Below, piece after piece: positions 16,752 to 24,849 of a stretch of DNA of 64,000 nucleotides. The stretch is from Aurantimonas endophytica (GTDB lineage Bacteria; Pseudomonadota; Alphaproteobacteria; Rhizobiales; Rhizobiaceae): contig NZ_JACIEM010000001.1 in assembly GCF_014196845.1 (NCBI RefSeq), forward strand, positions 1 through 64,000, in the 5' to 3' direction. The notes below the pieces were generated by a model. It worked only from the letters and a program-made list of their open reading frames with translations. It searched no databases and had not been told where the DNA came from. Each line of letters opens with the position of its first letter. Positions within the stretch are counted from its first letter, which is position 1. Position numbers and translations under genes: made by a program.

Positions 16752-18566
16752 ATGGCGGTGCAACCCCTCTACGCGACCGGAACCGCAACGGTCACCAGCG
16801 GCAGTGCGACCGTCACCGGCACGGGAACCGCGTGGACGATCGGCGTCGTCAACGGCGGGATCTTCTCGCGGAACGGGTTCAGCATTCCGATCGCGTCGAT
16901 CGAGAGCAACACCTCGCTGACGCTGGCCTATCCCTGGCCTTCGGGCACATCGACCGGCGCGTATGCAATCTCGCTGGGGAACTCAGGCGCCGCCTCCGCG
17001 ATCACCGCGAATGCCAGGCTGGCCGAGCTGGTCGCGCAACTGTCGGAAGTGAGCCCGTTCGTCAGGACGCTGTTTGACGACGCGGATGCGGAGGCGGTCA
17101 GGGCGTCGCTGGAGGTCCCTGACACGACGGCGGCGGTTATCAGGAGAGAATACGCGACGGTTGCTGCTGCCAAGGACGCTACTATTCCGGCCGGTATCGT
17201 CTATGTCACAATCCCAGGCCAAGCGACTTATGAGCGTGTCACGGAACCGGCGCTCGGTGCTGAACTCATCACGAACGGCGACTTCTCGGTAGGGACCGGT
17301 TGGCTGCTGATCGGCACCAATCCACCGACGATCTCGTCGGGAAGAATGAATTTTCCCGGTCCTGCTGCCGGGACATCTCGTCAGAGCGCACTCGCCGTCG
17401 TTAGCCAGCAGTATCGGCTCTCGTACACCGTCCTCAATCGGACGGCGGGAACGGCAACCTTTGTCCTTGACGACCTCACTGCGACGAACCGGTACTCTGA
17501 GCCGGCAAGGTCCACCAACGGGACATTCGTCGCATATCCAAATCTCACCTCGCTTATGACGAACCTGACGATCTTTGGCACGAACTTCGTCGGAGCCATT
17601 GATGACATCAGCCTTCGTCCGATCCTCGCCGGGCAGTTCCGGTCCGCAGATGGCCAGTGGTGGGCACAGGCGGCGGCGTCTGTCGCCTACACCCCGCAGT
17701 TCCCGACCGCTGGCGAACAGGCGCAGGCGCGCTCGAACATCGGAGCGACGGCCACGGGCTCCGCGCTATTCACCGCAGCGAGCGCTGCAGTGGCGCGCAC
17801 GACGCTCGGAATCGGCCTGCCCGTTGGGTGGCTCTTCGGGCTGGCCATGGCGAACAATGCGCCGAGCCCGGCGCGGTGGATCGACATAGCTGCTGGCTCG
17901 GCGCGTGACGAAGCCGACAGCGCGGATCTGCGGCTCTCGCCCGGGACAAGCAAGAACCTCGGTGCGGTCTGGGCAGCGGGCGCTGCCGGCGGCCTCGATG
18001 TCGGGCCCATCGCCAACAACACCTGGTATCACCTGTTCCTGATCGGAAACCCGACAACGGGGGCGGTCGACGCGATCTTCTCGACATCGCTTACGAACCC
18101 GGCATTGCCGTCCGGCTGGACGAAGAAGCGCAGGATTGGGGCGGTTCTCACGGACGGCTCTGCCAACATTCGCCGGTTCACTCAGAACGGGGACCATTTC
18201 CAGTTCGCCGTGCCGGCAAGCAATAACAGTGCAGCAGTCGCCGCTCAGACCCGCGTGTTGCGCGATCTGAACGTCCCGCCCGGGCTGAAGATCATGGCTG
18301 AGGTCACAGCGATATGGTCAACCACTGTCACGACAAACGGCGGCCTCTCGATCGTCGATCCGGTGATCGCGACCGGACCCGGTCCCGGCTCCGCAACCCA
18401 GGCAATCTATCGGTACAACAGCGCAGCGCAGTCCTTCGGCATCGCCACCCTGTGGGTCACAACGGACACCGAGCGGCGGGTCGCGGCCTACGACGACGCG
18501 GGCCTGCAGCTGCTGGCATTGAACACCCGCGGCTACCTGGATCGGCGGGGACGCGACGTTGCGTAG
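16752..18566 (+). CDS. Phage tail fibre / tailspike-like protein
   Basis: A 604-residue protein. Residues 1-90 (VQPLYATGTATVTSGSATVT, then GTSTGAYAISLGNSG) form a Thr/Gly-rich virion-binding N-domain common in tail fibres. Residues about 165-290 look like a carbohydrate-binding beta-sandwich (LITNGDFSVGTGWLLIG). A collar segment ARSNIGATATGSALFTAASA precedes a C-terminal receptor-binding part. The gene ends overlapping the SGNH esterase start, so the two products are probably made together. Confidence 0.75.
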   Translation: MAVQPLYATGTATVTSGSATVTGTGTAWTIGVVNGGIFSRNGFSIPIASIESNTSLTLAYPWPSGTSTGAYAISLGNSGAASAITANARLAELVAQLSEVSPFVRTLFDDADAEAVRASLEVPDTTAAVIRREYATVAAAKDATIPAGIVYVTIPGQATYERVTEPALGAELITNGDFSVGTGWLLIGTNPPTISSGRMNFPGPAAGTSRQSALAVVSQQYRLSYTVLNRTAGTATFVLDDLTATNRYSEPARSTNGTFVAYPNLTSLMTNLTIFGTNFVGAIDDISLRPILAGQFRSADGQWWAQAAASVAYTPQFPTAGEQAQARSNIGATATGSALFTAASAAVARTTLGIGLPVGWLFGLAMANNAPSPARWIDIAAGSARDEADSADLRLSPGTSKNLGAVWAAGAAGGLDVGPIANNTWYHLFLIGNPTTGAVDAIFSTSLTNPALPSGWTKKRRIGAVLTDGSANIRRFTQNGDHFQFAVPASNNSAAVAAQTRVLRDLNVPPGLKIMAEVTAIWSTTVTTNGGLSIVDPVIATGPGPGSATQAIYRYNSAAQSFGIATLWVTTDTERRVAAYDDAGLQLLALNTRGYLDRRGRDVA

Positions 18567-19149
18567 GATCACGATCGCCACGATGGGCACCAGCCTGACG
18601 GCTGGCAATTACGAGAACCGTTTCTGGCAGCCGCAGCTCGCGGCCCTGCTTGAGACGAAGACCTCTCACCCGATCACGGTTCGCAACTTCGGCATCGGGG
18701 GAGGGACATCGGCCAACGGCCTTGCAAGCATCGGCAGCTTTCTGCCGGCGCGTCCGGAGATCCTGACTATCGAATATTCGATGAACGACTCCGGTGGGTC
18801 CTTGACCCTTGCGCAGAGCCGGGCGAACGCGATCTCGATCATCAACCAGTTCCGGGCGCAGGACCCGGACATCATGATCTACATGCTGGTCATGACGCCT
18901 ATCGTGCCGGGGACAGGCGGCTTCATCGCTCGGCCCAACCTGGTCTGGTACTACGACGTCTATCGGCAGATGGCAGCAGACCCGTCTCTCAATGTCGGGC
19001 TGATCGACAACTATCTGGACTGGCCGCAGCCTCCGACGACGGGGCTGCTGCCAGACGGGCTTCACCCTCTCATCGCGGACATGAACCAGCGCCTGGTGCC
19101 GAGGATTGCGACCGTCCTGGCGCCGGCGATCACGGCGCGCTTCGGCTGA
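18559..19149 (+). CDS. Phage SGNH/GDSL-type esterase
   Basis: A 196-residue hydrolase starting at a TTG inside the fibre gene. All SGNH blocks are present: Ser12 in GTSLT (block I), the glycine of FGIGGGTS at about 45-51 (block II), Asn76 in YSMNDSG (block III), and Asp166/His169 in DGLHP (block V). The length is normal for a single-domain enzyme. There is no signal peptide. Coupling to the fibre gene suggests a virion enzyme that removes acyl groups from host surface polysaccharide during attachment. Substrate is inferred only. Confidence 0.85.
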   Translation: MRRITIATMGTSLTAGNYENRFWQPQLAALLETKTSHPITVRNFGIGGGTSANGLASIGSFLPARPEILTIEYSMNDSGGSLTLAQSRANAISIINQFRAQDPDIMIYMLVMTPIVPGTGGFIARPNLVWYYDVYRQMAADPSLNVGLIDNYLDWPQPPTTGLLPDGLHPLIADMNQRLVPRIATVLAPAITARFG

Positions 19150-19326
19150 TCACCGGATAGCCGTCATCCAATCGGCGTCGATCTGCTGCTCGGGGGTGAG
19201 GGCGCGCGTCTCCCAGACACCTGTCTCTGGGTGGTAGCGCCCCTCGCAGAACTCGGTGCCGCGGTGAGACGGGTGCCACTCGGTGAGCCCGTTGAGGCGA
19301 AGCCAGAACAGTCGCAAACGCTTCAT
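19150..19326 (-). CDS. 58-residue protein, reverse strand
   Basis: Starts MKRLRLFWLRLNGLTEWHPS, with AGGAGG 6 bases before the ATG, an excellent ribosome-binding site. The end reads LTPEQQIDADWMTAIR. The stop abuts the stop of the convergent esterase gene without a gap. It contains several Trp and His residues but no known motif. It belongs to the reverse cassette with the methyltransferase and acyltransferase. Confidence 0.6.
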   Translation of the reverse strand: MKRLRLFWLRLNGLTEWHPSHRGTEFCEGRYHPETGVWETRALTPEQQIDADWMTAIR

Positions 19327-19404
19327 TCGATCCTCCTGAGTTTCCCGCCGCCCGTTCTGGACACCTGAGTTGCCTGCCTACTCCGCTAGCGCATAAACGC
19401 CAAG

Positions 19405-19602
19405 CTAATGCACCCTGACCAGCTTGATACCGCGCTTACCCAGTTCCGCCATTATCGCAGCAGCTTGAAGGCGCCCGATCATTTCGGGCGTCCACCGCTC
19501 TTTGTCGGATGGCGGCACGACCGCGAGCCAGTGCTCCCATTCGGCGGCGATGGCCTTCGCGGCAATCTCGATTGCCTCGTGGAACGTGTCTCTGTCGGTC
19601 AT
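19405..19602 (-). CDS. 65-residue protein coupled to the methyltransferase
   Basis: Starts MTDRDTFHEAIEIAAKAIAA at an ATG that overlaps the methyltransferase stop (ATGA), so translation is probably coupled. Helical and amphipathic, with KERWTPEMIGRLQAAAIMAE and a basic end GKRGIKLVRVH. No recognised family. Confidence 0.6.
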   Translation of the reverse strand: MTDRDTFHEAIEIAAKAIAAEWEHWLAVVPPSDKERWTPEMIGRLQAAAIMAELGKRGIKLVRVH

Positions 19603-20471
19603 AGCTCCGAGTTCCACCAGCACTGCACGCCGTCGACCCGGATATCCGGTTTGCCACTATCTACCGCGATTATGGCGGGGCGCTCCATCTCAATCTTCCA
19701 CCCTGCGTCAAGGAAGGTGCTCATGATCCGCCCTTCAATCTGCCTCGAGTGGGTGCCGATGACGACGCGTCGAACAAGGCGTTTCATATCGCAGAGGTTC
19801 TCCTGGACGTAATCCGCCTCTCCGCCTTGGATATCGATGTGAAGCAGATCCAGCGGCTGGTTTCCCGCGATGTCCGCGAGAGGAATCATATCCAAGACGT
19901 GATGCGTCTTGTTCTCTAGTGCCGCATCGATCTGGTTCTGGCTGGCGCCCAACACGGGTTCAAGTCCCCATGATTGGCCTGACACTTCCGCGATCGGGAA
20001 AAGTGCCTTCCCCTTCGAGGCCGCAGCAATTCCGTGAATGATCCTGTATTCCGTCTGGCTGAAGCCATTGGCCCGACGGGCTTCCTCTGCAAACTCCACA
20101 TGACCCAAGTCGCCCTCAACGCCAATGAGCTCGATGCTCTTTCCGCGGCTTCTTGCTGCCGCCCCGGCGTTGTTCAGCCAACAGCCCCAGCCACAGCCAA
20201 GCTCGGCCATGCGAAAGGTGCTGCCGGCATGGTCTACCGCATGAAGAACCGAGCCCCACTCGGCAATGTCAGCGTGCCAGTTGGCTGGGATCGGGACCGG
20301 TTCGACCACGCCCGCCTTTCCGTCGAGGATACCCGGGAAGAAGCGCGGCGAGACCTTCACGCCGAGGAAGTTTGTGACGTGCTGCGGGTCGGGGGGCGCG
20401 GTCACTGCGTAGGCATGCATTAACGCGACGGCGTCGAAGCTGGAATTGTAGTGCCAGAATGGGCTCTGCAT
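19599..20471 (-). CDS. FkbM-type SAM-dependent methyltransferase
   Basis: A 290-residue protein starting at the ATG at 20,471, chosen because GGGAGG lies 6 bases upstream; a frame-extending ATG at 20,576 has no ribosome-binding site and lies next to a hairpin. Motif I of the SAM site is MAELGCGWGCWLN, and later LDLLHIDIQGGEADYVQ and RRVVIGTHSRQIEG match the FkbM family. Such enzymes O-methylate sugars of surface glycans or nodulation factors. Context with an acyltransferase and a phage esterase suggests modification of the host surface. Confidence 0.8.
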   Translation of the reverse strand: MQSPFWHYNSSFDAVALMHAYAVTAPPDPQHVTNFLGVKVSPRFFPGILDGKAGVVEPVPIPANWHADIAEWGSVLHAVDHAGSTFRMAELGCGWGCWLNNAGAAARSRGKSIELIGVEGDLGHVEFAEEARRANGFSQTEYRIIHGIAAASKGKALFPIAEVSGQSWGLEPVLGASQNQIDAALENKTHHVLDMIPLADIAGNQPLDLLHIDIQGGEADYVQENLCDMKRLVRRVVIGTHSRQIEGRIMSTFLDAGWKIEMERPAIIAVDSGKPDIRVDGVQCWWNSEL

Positions 20472-20585
20472 CAGTGGCCTCCCGATTTCGTCACCCATAC
20501 CACGAAGCCCGTCCCGGTCCATCCGCGGCGGGCTTCCCGGCGCCGGGGACAGCGCTGCAAAAGTCACCGAGATCATCGTGCCACC

Positions 20586-20600
20586 GCACTGCCACAGTGC
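20586..20600 (-). promoter_or_regulatory. Small hairpin between acyltransferase and methyltransferase genes
   Basis: GCACTG and CAGTGC pair around CCA. It lies in the leader of the methyltransferase, about 115 bases before the chosen start. No T-run. Possible operator or RNA structure. Confidence 0.3.
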
Positions 20601-20687
20601 AATCTTCCTAGGTAGGATCGAGGCCGAGGTGGATCGGTTCTTCGTCGATCGCAGCAGCCTCGTGGAGGAAATGTCCGTCTCCAGTGC

Positions 20688-21836
20688 TCACGCGATCACT
20701 GGCTTTTGCAGCGCTGGGATCTCAGGGTCCAACAGGTAAGGAACCCGTTTCCGAAGGAACGCTTTCTCAATCAACTCATATGAGACGGCGCTGACCAACA
20801 GGGTTACGGGGTAGTGGAACGTCAGCAGGGTCAGGCCCATCTGCCGGATAGGCACTTCCGAAAACTGAAAGCCGACATACTCCCCATAGAGGTAGTTGCA
20901 CATTGGGACGGTCAGGAAATGCAGCATGTAGGTGCTGTAAGAGATTGCGCCGATATATCCCAACGCCCTTGAGATTGGTCCGAACAGGCGCTGAGCCAGC
21001 AACGTGTATGATCCGACAACACAGGCCCAGAGGGCGGCAGTGACGGTCGGAAGGTAAACCCAAACCCCACCCTGATCGGGCGCATCTCCGTAAAATCCGC
21101 CGTGAATGTTAAGCCAGTGGTATACACCCACGAGGCTTGTACCCGCCGCCACGAGAACGACGACCGAGACTGCCCGTACGGACCTTTCGTGCCTGTGCCG
21201 GTGGGTGTTGAACACGTGGCCTGCCAATATGCCTGCGATGAACGCGTCAGCCTGCCCGAGGATGGTCCAGTACGCGATCGCCCGGACTTCACCTTTATCG
21301 ATGAAGAAGATGTAGCGGAGCATCAGAAATAGGCCGCAGAACAACGCGCACCGTAGGACGGTCTTGGTAGCGCTACTTCCCTCCAGTGTGTTCCTGAGAA
21401 AAGGATAGGCGAGGTAGAACTGGAACTCTACCGCCAGAGTCCATGTGCCGTAGACGGTTCCTCCGCCAAGCAATCCGAAAAACAGGAACAGTGATGTGTT
21501 CGTGCTTCCTATCGCGTGGACAGCGTAGAGCGTCATAAGGAAGATTAGCGGAAAGAGGCGGAGGACTCTGTTTTTCAGGAACGGCAGGAAATCGATCTGT
21601 TTCCCGGCAGTGAGAACAGTGAAGACGAAACCGGTGATCGTTATGAAGAGGGTTACGCCGCTCCACCCTTCCTCGAACAGGCTACCGACCCAAGTGCTTG
21701 GAACGGTATCAAATGGAATGTCGCGCACAAACGGAACGTCGCGCACATGAATTCCATGCCAGAAGAATACGAGGAAGGCGGCGAGCGCACGGAGATGGTC
21801 TAGGCCAATTATGTACGTTCCCTGCTTTGGCTTCAC
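20688..21836 (-). CDS. Membrane acyltransferase, OafA-like (acyltransferase family 3)
   Basis: A 382-residue protein with about ten hydrophobic segments. LDHLRALAAFLVFFWHGIHV (residues 12-31) is the first helix with the conserved Arg and His. KNRVLRLFPLIF and WTLAVEFQFYLAYPF are further family motifs. The family moves acetyl or other acyl groups to sugars of LPS O-antigen, capsule or Nod factors. It starts at GTG. Base composition is visibly richer in A/T than the phage genes, a sign of separate acquisition. As a phage cargo gene it may change the host receptor. Confidence 0.85.
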   Translation of the reverse strand: MKPKQGTYIIGLDHLRALAAFLVFFWHGIHVRDVPFVRDIPFDTVPSTWVGSLFEEGWSGVTLFITITGFVFTVLTAGKQIDFLPFLKNRVLRLFPLIFLMTLYAVHAIGSTNTSLFLFFGLLGGGTVYGTWTLAVEFQFYLAYPFLRNTLEGSSATKTVLRCALFCGLFLMLRYIFFIDKGEVRAIAYWTILGQADAFIAGILAGHVFNTHRHRHERSVRAVSVVVLVAAGTSLVGVYHWLNIHGGFYGDAPDQGGVWVYLPTVTAALWACVVGSYTLLAQRLFGPISRALGYIGAISYSTYMLHFLTVPMCNYLYGEYVGFQFSEVPIRQMGLTLLTFHYPVTLLVSAVSYELIEKAFLRKRVPYLLDPEIPALQKPVIA

Positions 21837-21939
21837 CGCCCCATTCCTCTCAGAAATATTCGGGCCGACTTAGCTTAGGGATGCAACTGTGTCCATCGGT
21901 TGAATAGCATCCTGCCGACTGCCCAGACTAAAAGCCAAT

Positions 21940-21974
21940 GCCCGCCCCGGTCCTGCCGCGGCGGGCTTTTCTTT
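21940..21974 (+). terminator. Rho-independent terminator before the lysis genes
   Basis: GCCCGCC at 21,940-21,946 pairs with GGCGGGC at 21,960-21,966 and is followed by TTTTCTTT. It points along the plus strand although the nearest upstream genes are on the minus strand, so it probably closed the tail operon before the reverse cassette came in between. Confidence 0.75.
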
Positions 21975-21994
21975 GCCACCACAGGAGACGCGCC

Positions 21995-22834
21995 ATGCGC
22001 CTGACGCTTCAGCACCTGTCGGCGATTGCCGGCGGGACGATGACGGCTGACCGTCGTTCGAACATGCAGTCGATCCTCGCTGGCCTGGCGGCTATGGGTG
22101 TTCAGGTTGGGCTCGACCGGCCGCAGCGCCTGTCGCAGTACCTGCCGCAGCTCGCCCACGAGAGCGGCCGCTTCCGCTACGATGTCCGCGAGGATCTCGG
22201 GAACACGCCGGCGCGCGACGGCGACGGCAAGCTCTACATGGGCCGATCCGGCATCCAAGTGACGGGTGGCGACAACTATCGCGGCTTCCGGGACTGGTGC
22301 TGGGCAGCCGGGCTGCCGGCGCCGGATTTCGAGCGGGAGCCGGACAAGGTCAATACCGACCCTTGGGAGGGCCTTGCGCCGATCTGGTACTGGTCGACGC
22401 GCAACCTCAACCGCTACGCGGACGAGGGCAACATCGAGATGGTGACGCGCCGGATCAACGGCGGCACCAACGGCTATGCTGACCGGCTCGTCATGTACGA
22501 GCGGACCGCGCTGGTCCTGCTCGGCCGCAAGCTCGAGGCGGGAGCCGTCCGGCGGTTCCAGGAAGAGCACGGGCTGATCCCCGATGACATCGCCGGGCCA
22601 CAGACGCGCGGCGCCATGCACGACGCGCTCGGCAAGCTGCCGGTGTTCGTGTTCGGCGATGCGCCGGCGCTGCCTGCGCCGCCGATCGTCGTGCCGGAGA
22701 AGCCGATGCCGGCGCCGGTGGTTGTCCCGCCGACGGTACCGACGCCGGCGCCGGGCGCGCCGCTCACCGCCATCCAGTACCTGACCATCATCGAGGCCGC
22801 GACCGCGGATCTCCGCAAGCACTACGGAGCCTGA
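21995..22834 (+). CDS. Endolysin: GH19-type lysozyme with peptidoglycan-binding region
   Basis: A 279-residue protein with AGGAG 8 bases before the ATG. Residues 1-175 are the glycoside hydrolase 19 (chitinase-like) lysozyme domain: YLPQLAHESGRFRYDVREDL contains the catalytic Glu, and KLYMGRSGIQVTGGDNYRGF is the conserved second block. VRRFQEEHGLIPDDIAGPQT is a peptidoglycan-binding helix set. A Pro/Ala/Val linker (about 220-255) leads to a short helical end. No signal peptide, so it needs a holin. It degrades the host wall at lysis. Confidence 0.85.
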   Translation: MRLTLQHLSAIAGGTMTADRRSNMQSILAGLAAMGVQVGLDRPQRLSQYLPQLAHESGRFRYDVREDLGNTPARDGDGKLYMGRSGIQVTGGDNYRGFRDWCWAAGLPAPDFEREPDKVNTDPWEGLAPIWYWSTRNLNRYADEGNIEMVTRRINGGTNGYADRLVMYERTALVLLGRKLEAGAVRRFQEEHGLIPDDIAGPQTRGAMHDALGKLPVFVFGDAPALPAPPIVVPEKPMPAPVVVPPTVPTPAPGAPLTAIQYLTIIEAATADLRKHYGA

Positions 22835-22837
22835 GCC

Positions 22838-23167
22838 ATGTCGAAGTGGATTCCCGATCGCAAGGTCTGGTCCGGCGGACTGTTCGCCGTCCTCGCCTTT
22901 CTCGCCGTGCTGGCGTCCAACACCTGGGCTGGCACCGACATCCCGATCGAGGCGGGCGCATTCATCGCGCTCGGCATCGGCAAGGCGTTCGAATACATCC
23001 TGCCGCCGTCAGTGCTCGACATCATCAAGCGTGTCGACAACGACATCGTGGCGATCGCTGGTGCCTCGCCGGAGTCGAAGGTGAGCCCAGAGGTCGGCAA
23101 CGTCGCGGCCAAGACGGCTCAGTCCGACGACGCCTTCGAGGCGATCATGAAAAGGATGGGCCGGTGA
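22838..23167 (+). CDS. Small membrane protein, possible holin
   Basis: A 109-residue protein with a hydrophobic helix at about residues 13-31 (GLFAVLAFLAVLASNTWAG) and a second moderately hydrophobic stretch (EAGAFIALGIGKAFEYILPP). It directly follows the endolysin gene. Size, topology and place agree with a holin, but no holin family signature is recognised. Confidence 0.65.
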   Translation: MSKWIPDRKVWSGGLFAVLAFLAVLASNTWAGTDIPIEAGAFIALGIGKAFEYILPPSVLDIIKRVDNDIVAIAGASPESKVSPEVGNVAAKTAQSDDAFEAIMKRMGR

Positions 23168-23256
23168 GCCGCCGCGTCTGGTCCGCCACGCTTTGGGCAG
23201 TCGTAGCGTTCCTGGCTGGGCTAGGCCTGGTGGCGCTCTTCACTCGCGGCGGGTGA
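23164..23256 (+). CDS. 30-residue single-span membrane peptide
   Basis: GTG start overlapping the previous stop (GTGA). The peptide is MSRRVWSATLWAVVAFLAGL plus LVALFTRGG: a basic N-terminus and one membrane helix. It is probably part of the lysis cassette. It is short enough that chance cannot be ruled out, but coupling and the clean helix favour a gene. Confidence 0.5.
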   Translation: MSRRVWSATLWAVVAFLAGLGLVALFTRGG

Positions 23257-23264
23257 AGCCAGCC

Positions 23265-23558
23265 ATGCTCGAGCAACTCGTCACTGATGCGGCCAGGCCG
23301 ATCCTCGACTTCGGCATCCTCGGTGCCGTCTGCTTCTTCCTGGCCGCAGCGCTGGTCGTCAAGGAGCGCATGCACGCCAAAGAGATGCGCGACGAGCGGC
23401 TCGCGCATCAGGCAACCCGTGACGCTCACATCGAGGCGCTGAAGGTCGCATACACGCACGGGAACTCGATGCGAGAGGCCCTGCAGTCCTTCGAAGTGGC
23501 CATGGAAAATTTCATCGAACTCGCGAAAGAAATGACGCGGGAGAGGGGCAGGCCATGA
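23265..23558 (+). CDS. Membrane-anchored coiled-coil lysis-region protein
   Basis: A 97-residue protein starting MLEQLVTDAARPILDFGILG; a GTG at 23,253 is an in-frame alternative. One membrane helix at about residues 14-36, then a long charged helix (KERMHAKEMRDERLAHQATR). This layout resembles Rz/i-spanin-like proteins or phage DUF-type membrane proteins. It overlaps the next gene by 4 bases. Confidence 0.6.
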   Translation: MLEQLVTDAARPILDFGILGAVCFFLAAALVVKERMHAKEMRDERLAHQATRDAHIEALKVAYTHGNSMREALQSFEVAMENFIELAKEMTRERGRP

Positions 23559-23755
23559 AGCTACCCCGCATTCTCAGGTGGTGGCGGTGCGGCGAGGACG
23601 CCGAGATGAAGTCGCGCCGGGAATCATCCGAGGTTCAGACACGACAGATCGTCGGAGATCTCCGCAATCAGGCACAGGTGATGCAATCGGGTTCGCGCCG
23701 GCTGAACACCATGGCCCGCACCATGGCGCTCATACGGGAAGGCCAAAATGACTAG
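23555..23755 (+). CDS. 66-residue basic protein in the lysis operon
   Basis: Starts MKLPRILRWWRCGEDAEMKS with overlap to the previous gene and overlaps the next by 8 bases. Helical and basic, no membrane segment. Function unknown. A role with the neighbouring coiled-coil membrane protein is plausible from coupling. Confidence 0.55.
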   Translation: MKLPRILRWWRCGEDAEMKSRRESSEVQTRQIVGDLRNQAQVMQSGSRRLNTMARTMALIREGQND

Positions 23756-24326
23756 AATTGTGAAGAACCGGATCATCGCCGGGATGCTCCTTTCCCTGGC
23801 GCTCTACTGGGGAACGGGGTTGCTCGCGGCCGGCCCCTGGTTCGGCGCCATGCTTGCCGCAGTCCTGTTCGTGTCGAGCACCGTCCTGATGATCCAGTTG
23901 ACGCCGGACTTCATCGCCGTGGCGAAGGAGGGGAAAATCGGCGACGACAGGTTGTCGCTGATGGGTCTGTACCTGATCGCGTTCGGCGGCTGCTACTCCG
24001 GCGTCTTCACCATGACGTGGGCTTCGTTCGGGAACCCGTCAGAATGGCTGAACACACCCTTCTCCGGGTTCGGACGGGCGACTATCACCGCTGGCTTCTG
24101 GCTGCTGATCGTCAGCCCGAACTCAACGCCGGATCGGGTTCGACTGCCGAAGTGGTGGGTGCTCGTGCTCGCGATCATCGCCATGGTCGCCATGGCGTTC
24201 GCCTTAGGGATACGGGTTGGAGACAAGCCGGTGAGGGAGGGGAACTTCCTGGTGCGCAAGGGGCCGGTTCTTCTCATGACACCGAAACCTATGGCGCTGG
24301 CCGCCGTCGCCACACATCCCCCGTAG
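23748..24326 (+). CDS. Polytopic membrane protein at the end of the lysis operon
   Basis: A 192-residue protein with about five hydrophobic segments (for example MLLSLALYWGTGLLAAGPWF, LMGLYLIAFGGCYSGVFTM, WWVLVLAIIAMVAMAFALGI). The last gene before the terminator. No family recognised. Candidates are a second holin/antiholin or an unrelated phage membrane protein. Confidence 0.6.
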   Translation: MTRIVKNRIIAGMLLSLALYWGTGLLAAGPWFGAMLAAVLFVSSTVLMIQLTPDFIAVAKEGKIGDDRLSLMGLYLIAFGGCYSGVFTMTWASFGNPSEWLNTPFSGFGRATITAGFWLLIVSPNSTPDRVRLPKWWVLVLAIIAMVAMAFALGIRVGDKPVREGNFLVRKGPVLLMTPKPMALAAVATHPP

Positions 24327-24353
24327 GATCTCGGCCAACATCGTTGTCATACC

Positions 24354-24390
24354 AAAGCCGCCGTCCCTTCACCTGGGCGGCGGCTTTTGT
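24354..24390 (+). terminator. Strong terminator ending the phage late operon
   Basis: GCCGCCG at 24,357-24,363 pairs with CGGCGGC at 24,378-24,384, flanked by AAA on the left and TTTT on the right, so it may work in both directions. It separates phage genes from the accessory regulators. Confidence 0.85.
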
Positions 24391-24405
24391 CGTTCTAGGA
24401 TCAGG

Positions 24406-24639
24406 TTAATGCAGCCACCCGGCCTCGATCGTCAGCGACCCTTGGAACACCGGGTTGTCCGCCTGATCGCGCACGCAGATGCTGATCACGTAGCGATCTC
24501 CGTGCTGTACGTCGCACGCCATTCGGGGCAGGGCATCGAGGGCAGCCTCCCGTACCGCGTCTAGGGTCTCACACTCGACCCCTTCATCGTCAGGGGCGAA
24601 AAGCCCATTGTCATCGATGTCAAAAAAGTAACGGGCCAA
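24406..24639 (-). CDS. DUF6894 family protein (copy 1)
   Basis: A 77-residue protein. The family opening ARYFFDIDDNGLFAPDDEGV is preceded by a TTG with GGAG 7 bases upstream; this start is chosen over a longer frame to 24,672 because family members begin just before RYFF/RFFF. The middle LDAVREAALDALPRMACDVQ is the usual helix. DUF6894 proteins are common small cytosolic proteins in Hyphomicrobiales with unknown function. A second copy lies at 26,580. Confidence 0.75.
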   Translation of the reverse strand: MARYFFDIDDNGLFAPDDEGVECETLDAVREAALDALPRMACDVQHGDRYVISICVRDQADNPVFQGSLTIEAGWLH

Positions 24640-24849
24640 ACTAGATCTCCAGGGGATGTCGTCTGGTAGCACAGTCGATGCTCCGCTTTCGCGTCTGATC
24701 CGGCGGAACTGGAGAAAAGTCTGTCGCCAGCTAGTGTCGCAACACTGACTCGGTGCCCAGTCAGACCGTGTGGCCCGCTGAAATTTCTGCAGGCGACCAA
24801 CCGGAGGACATGAGGAGCGCGGCGATAGTTGCGGACTTCCTAGTTTTGC

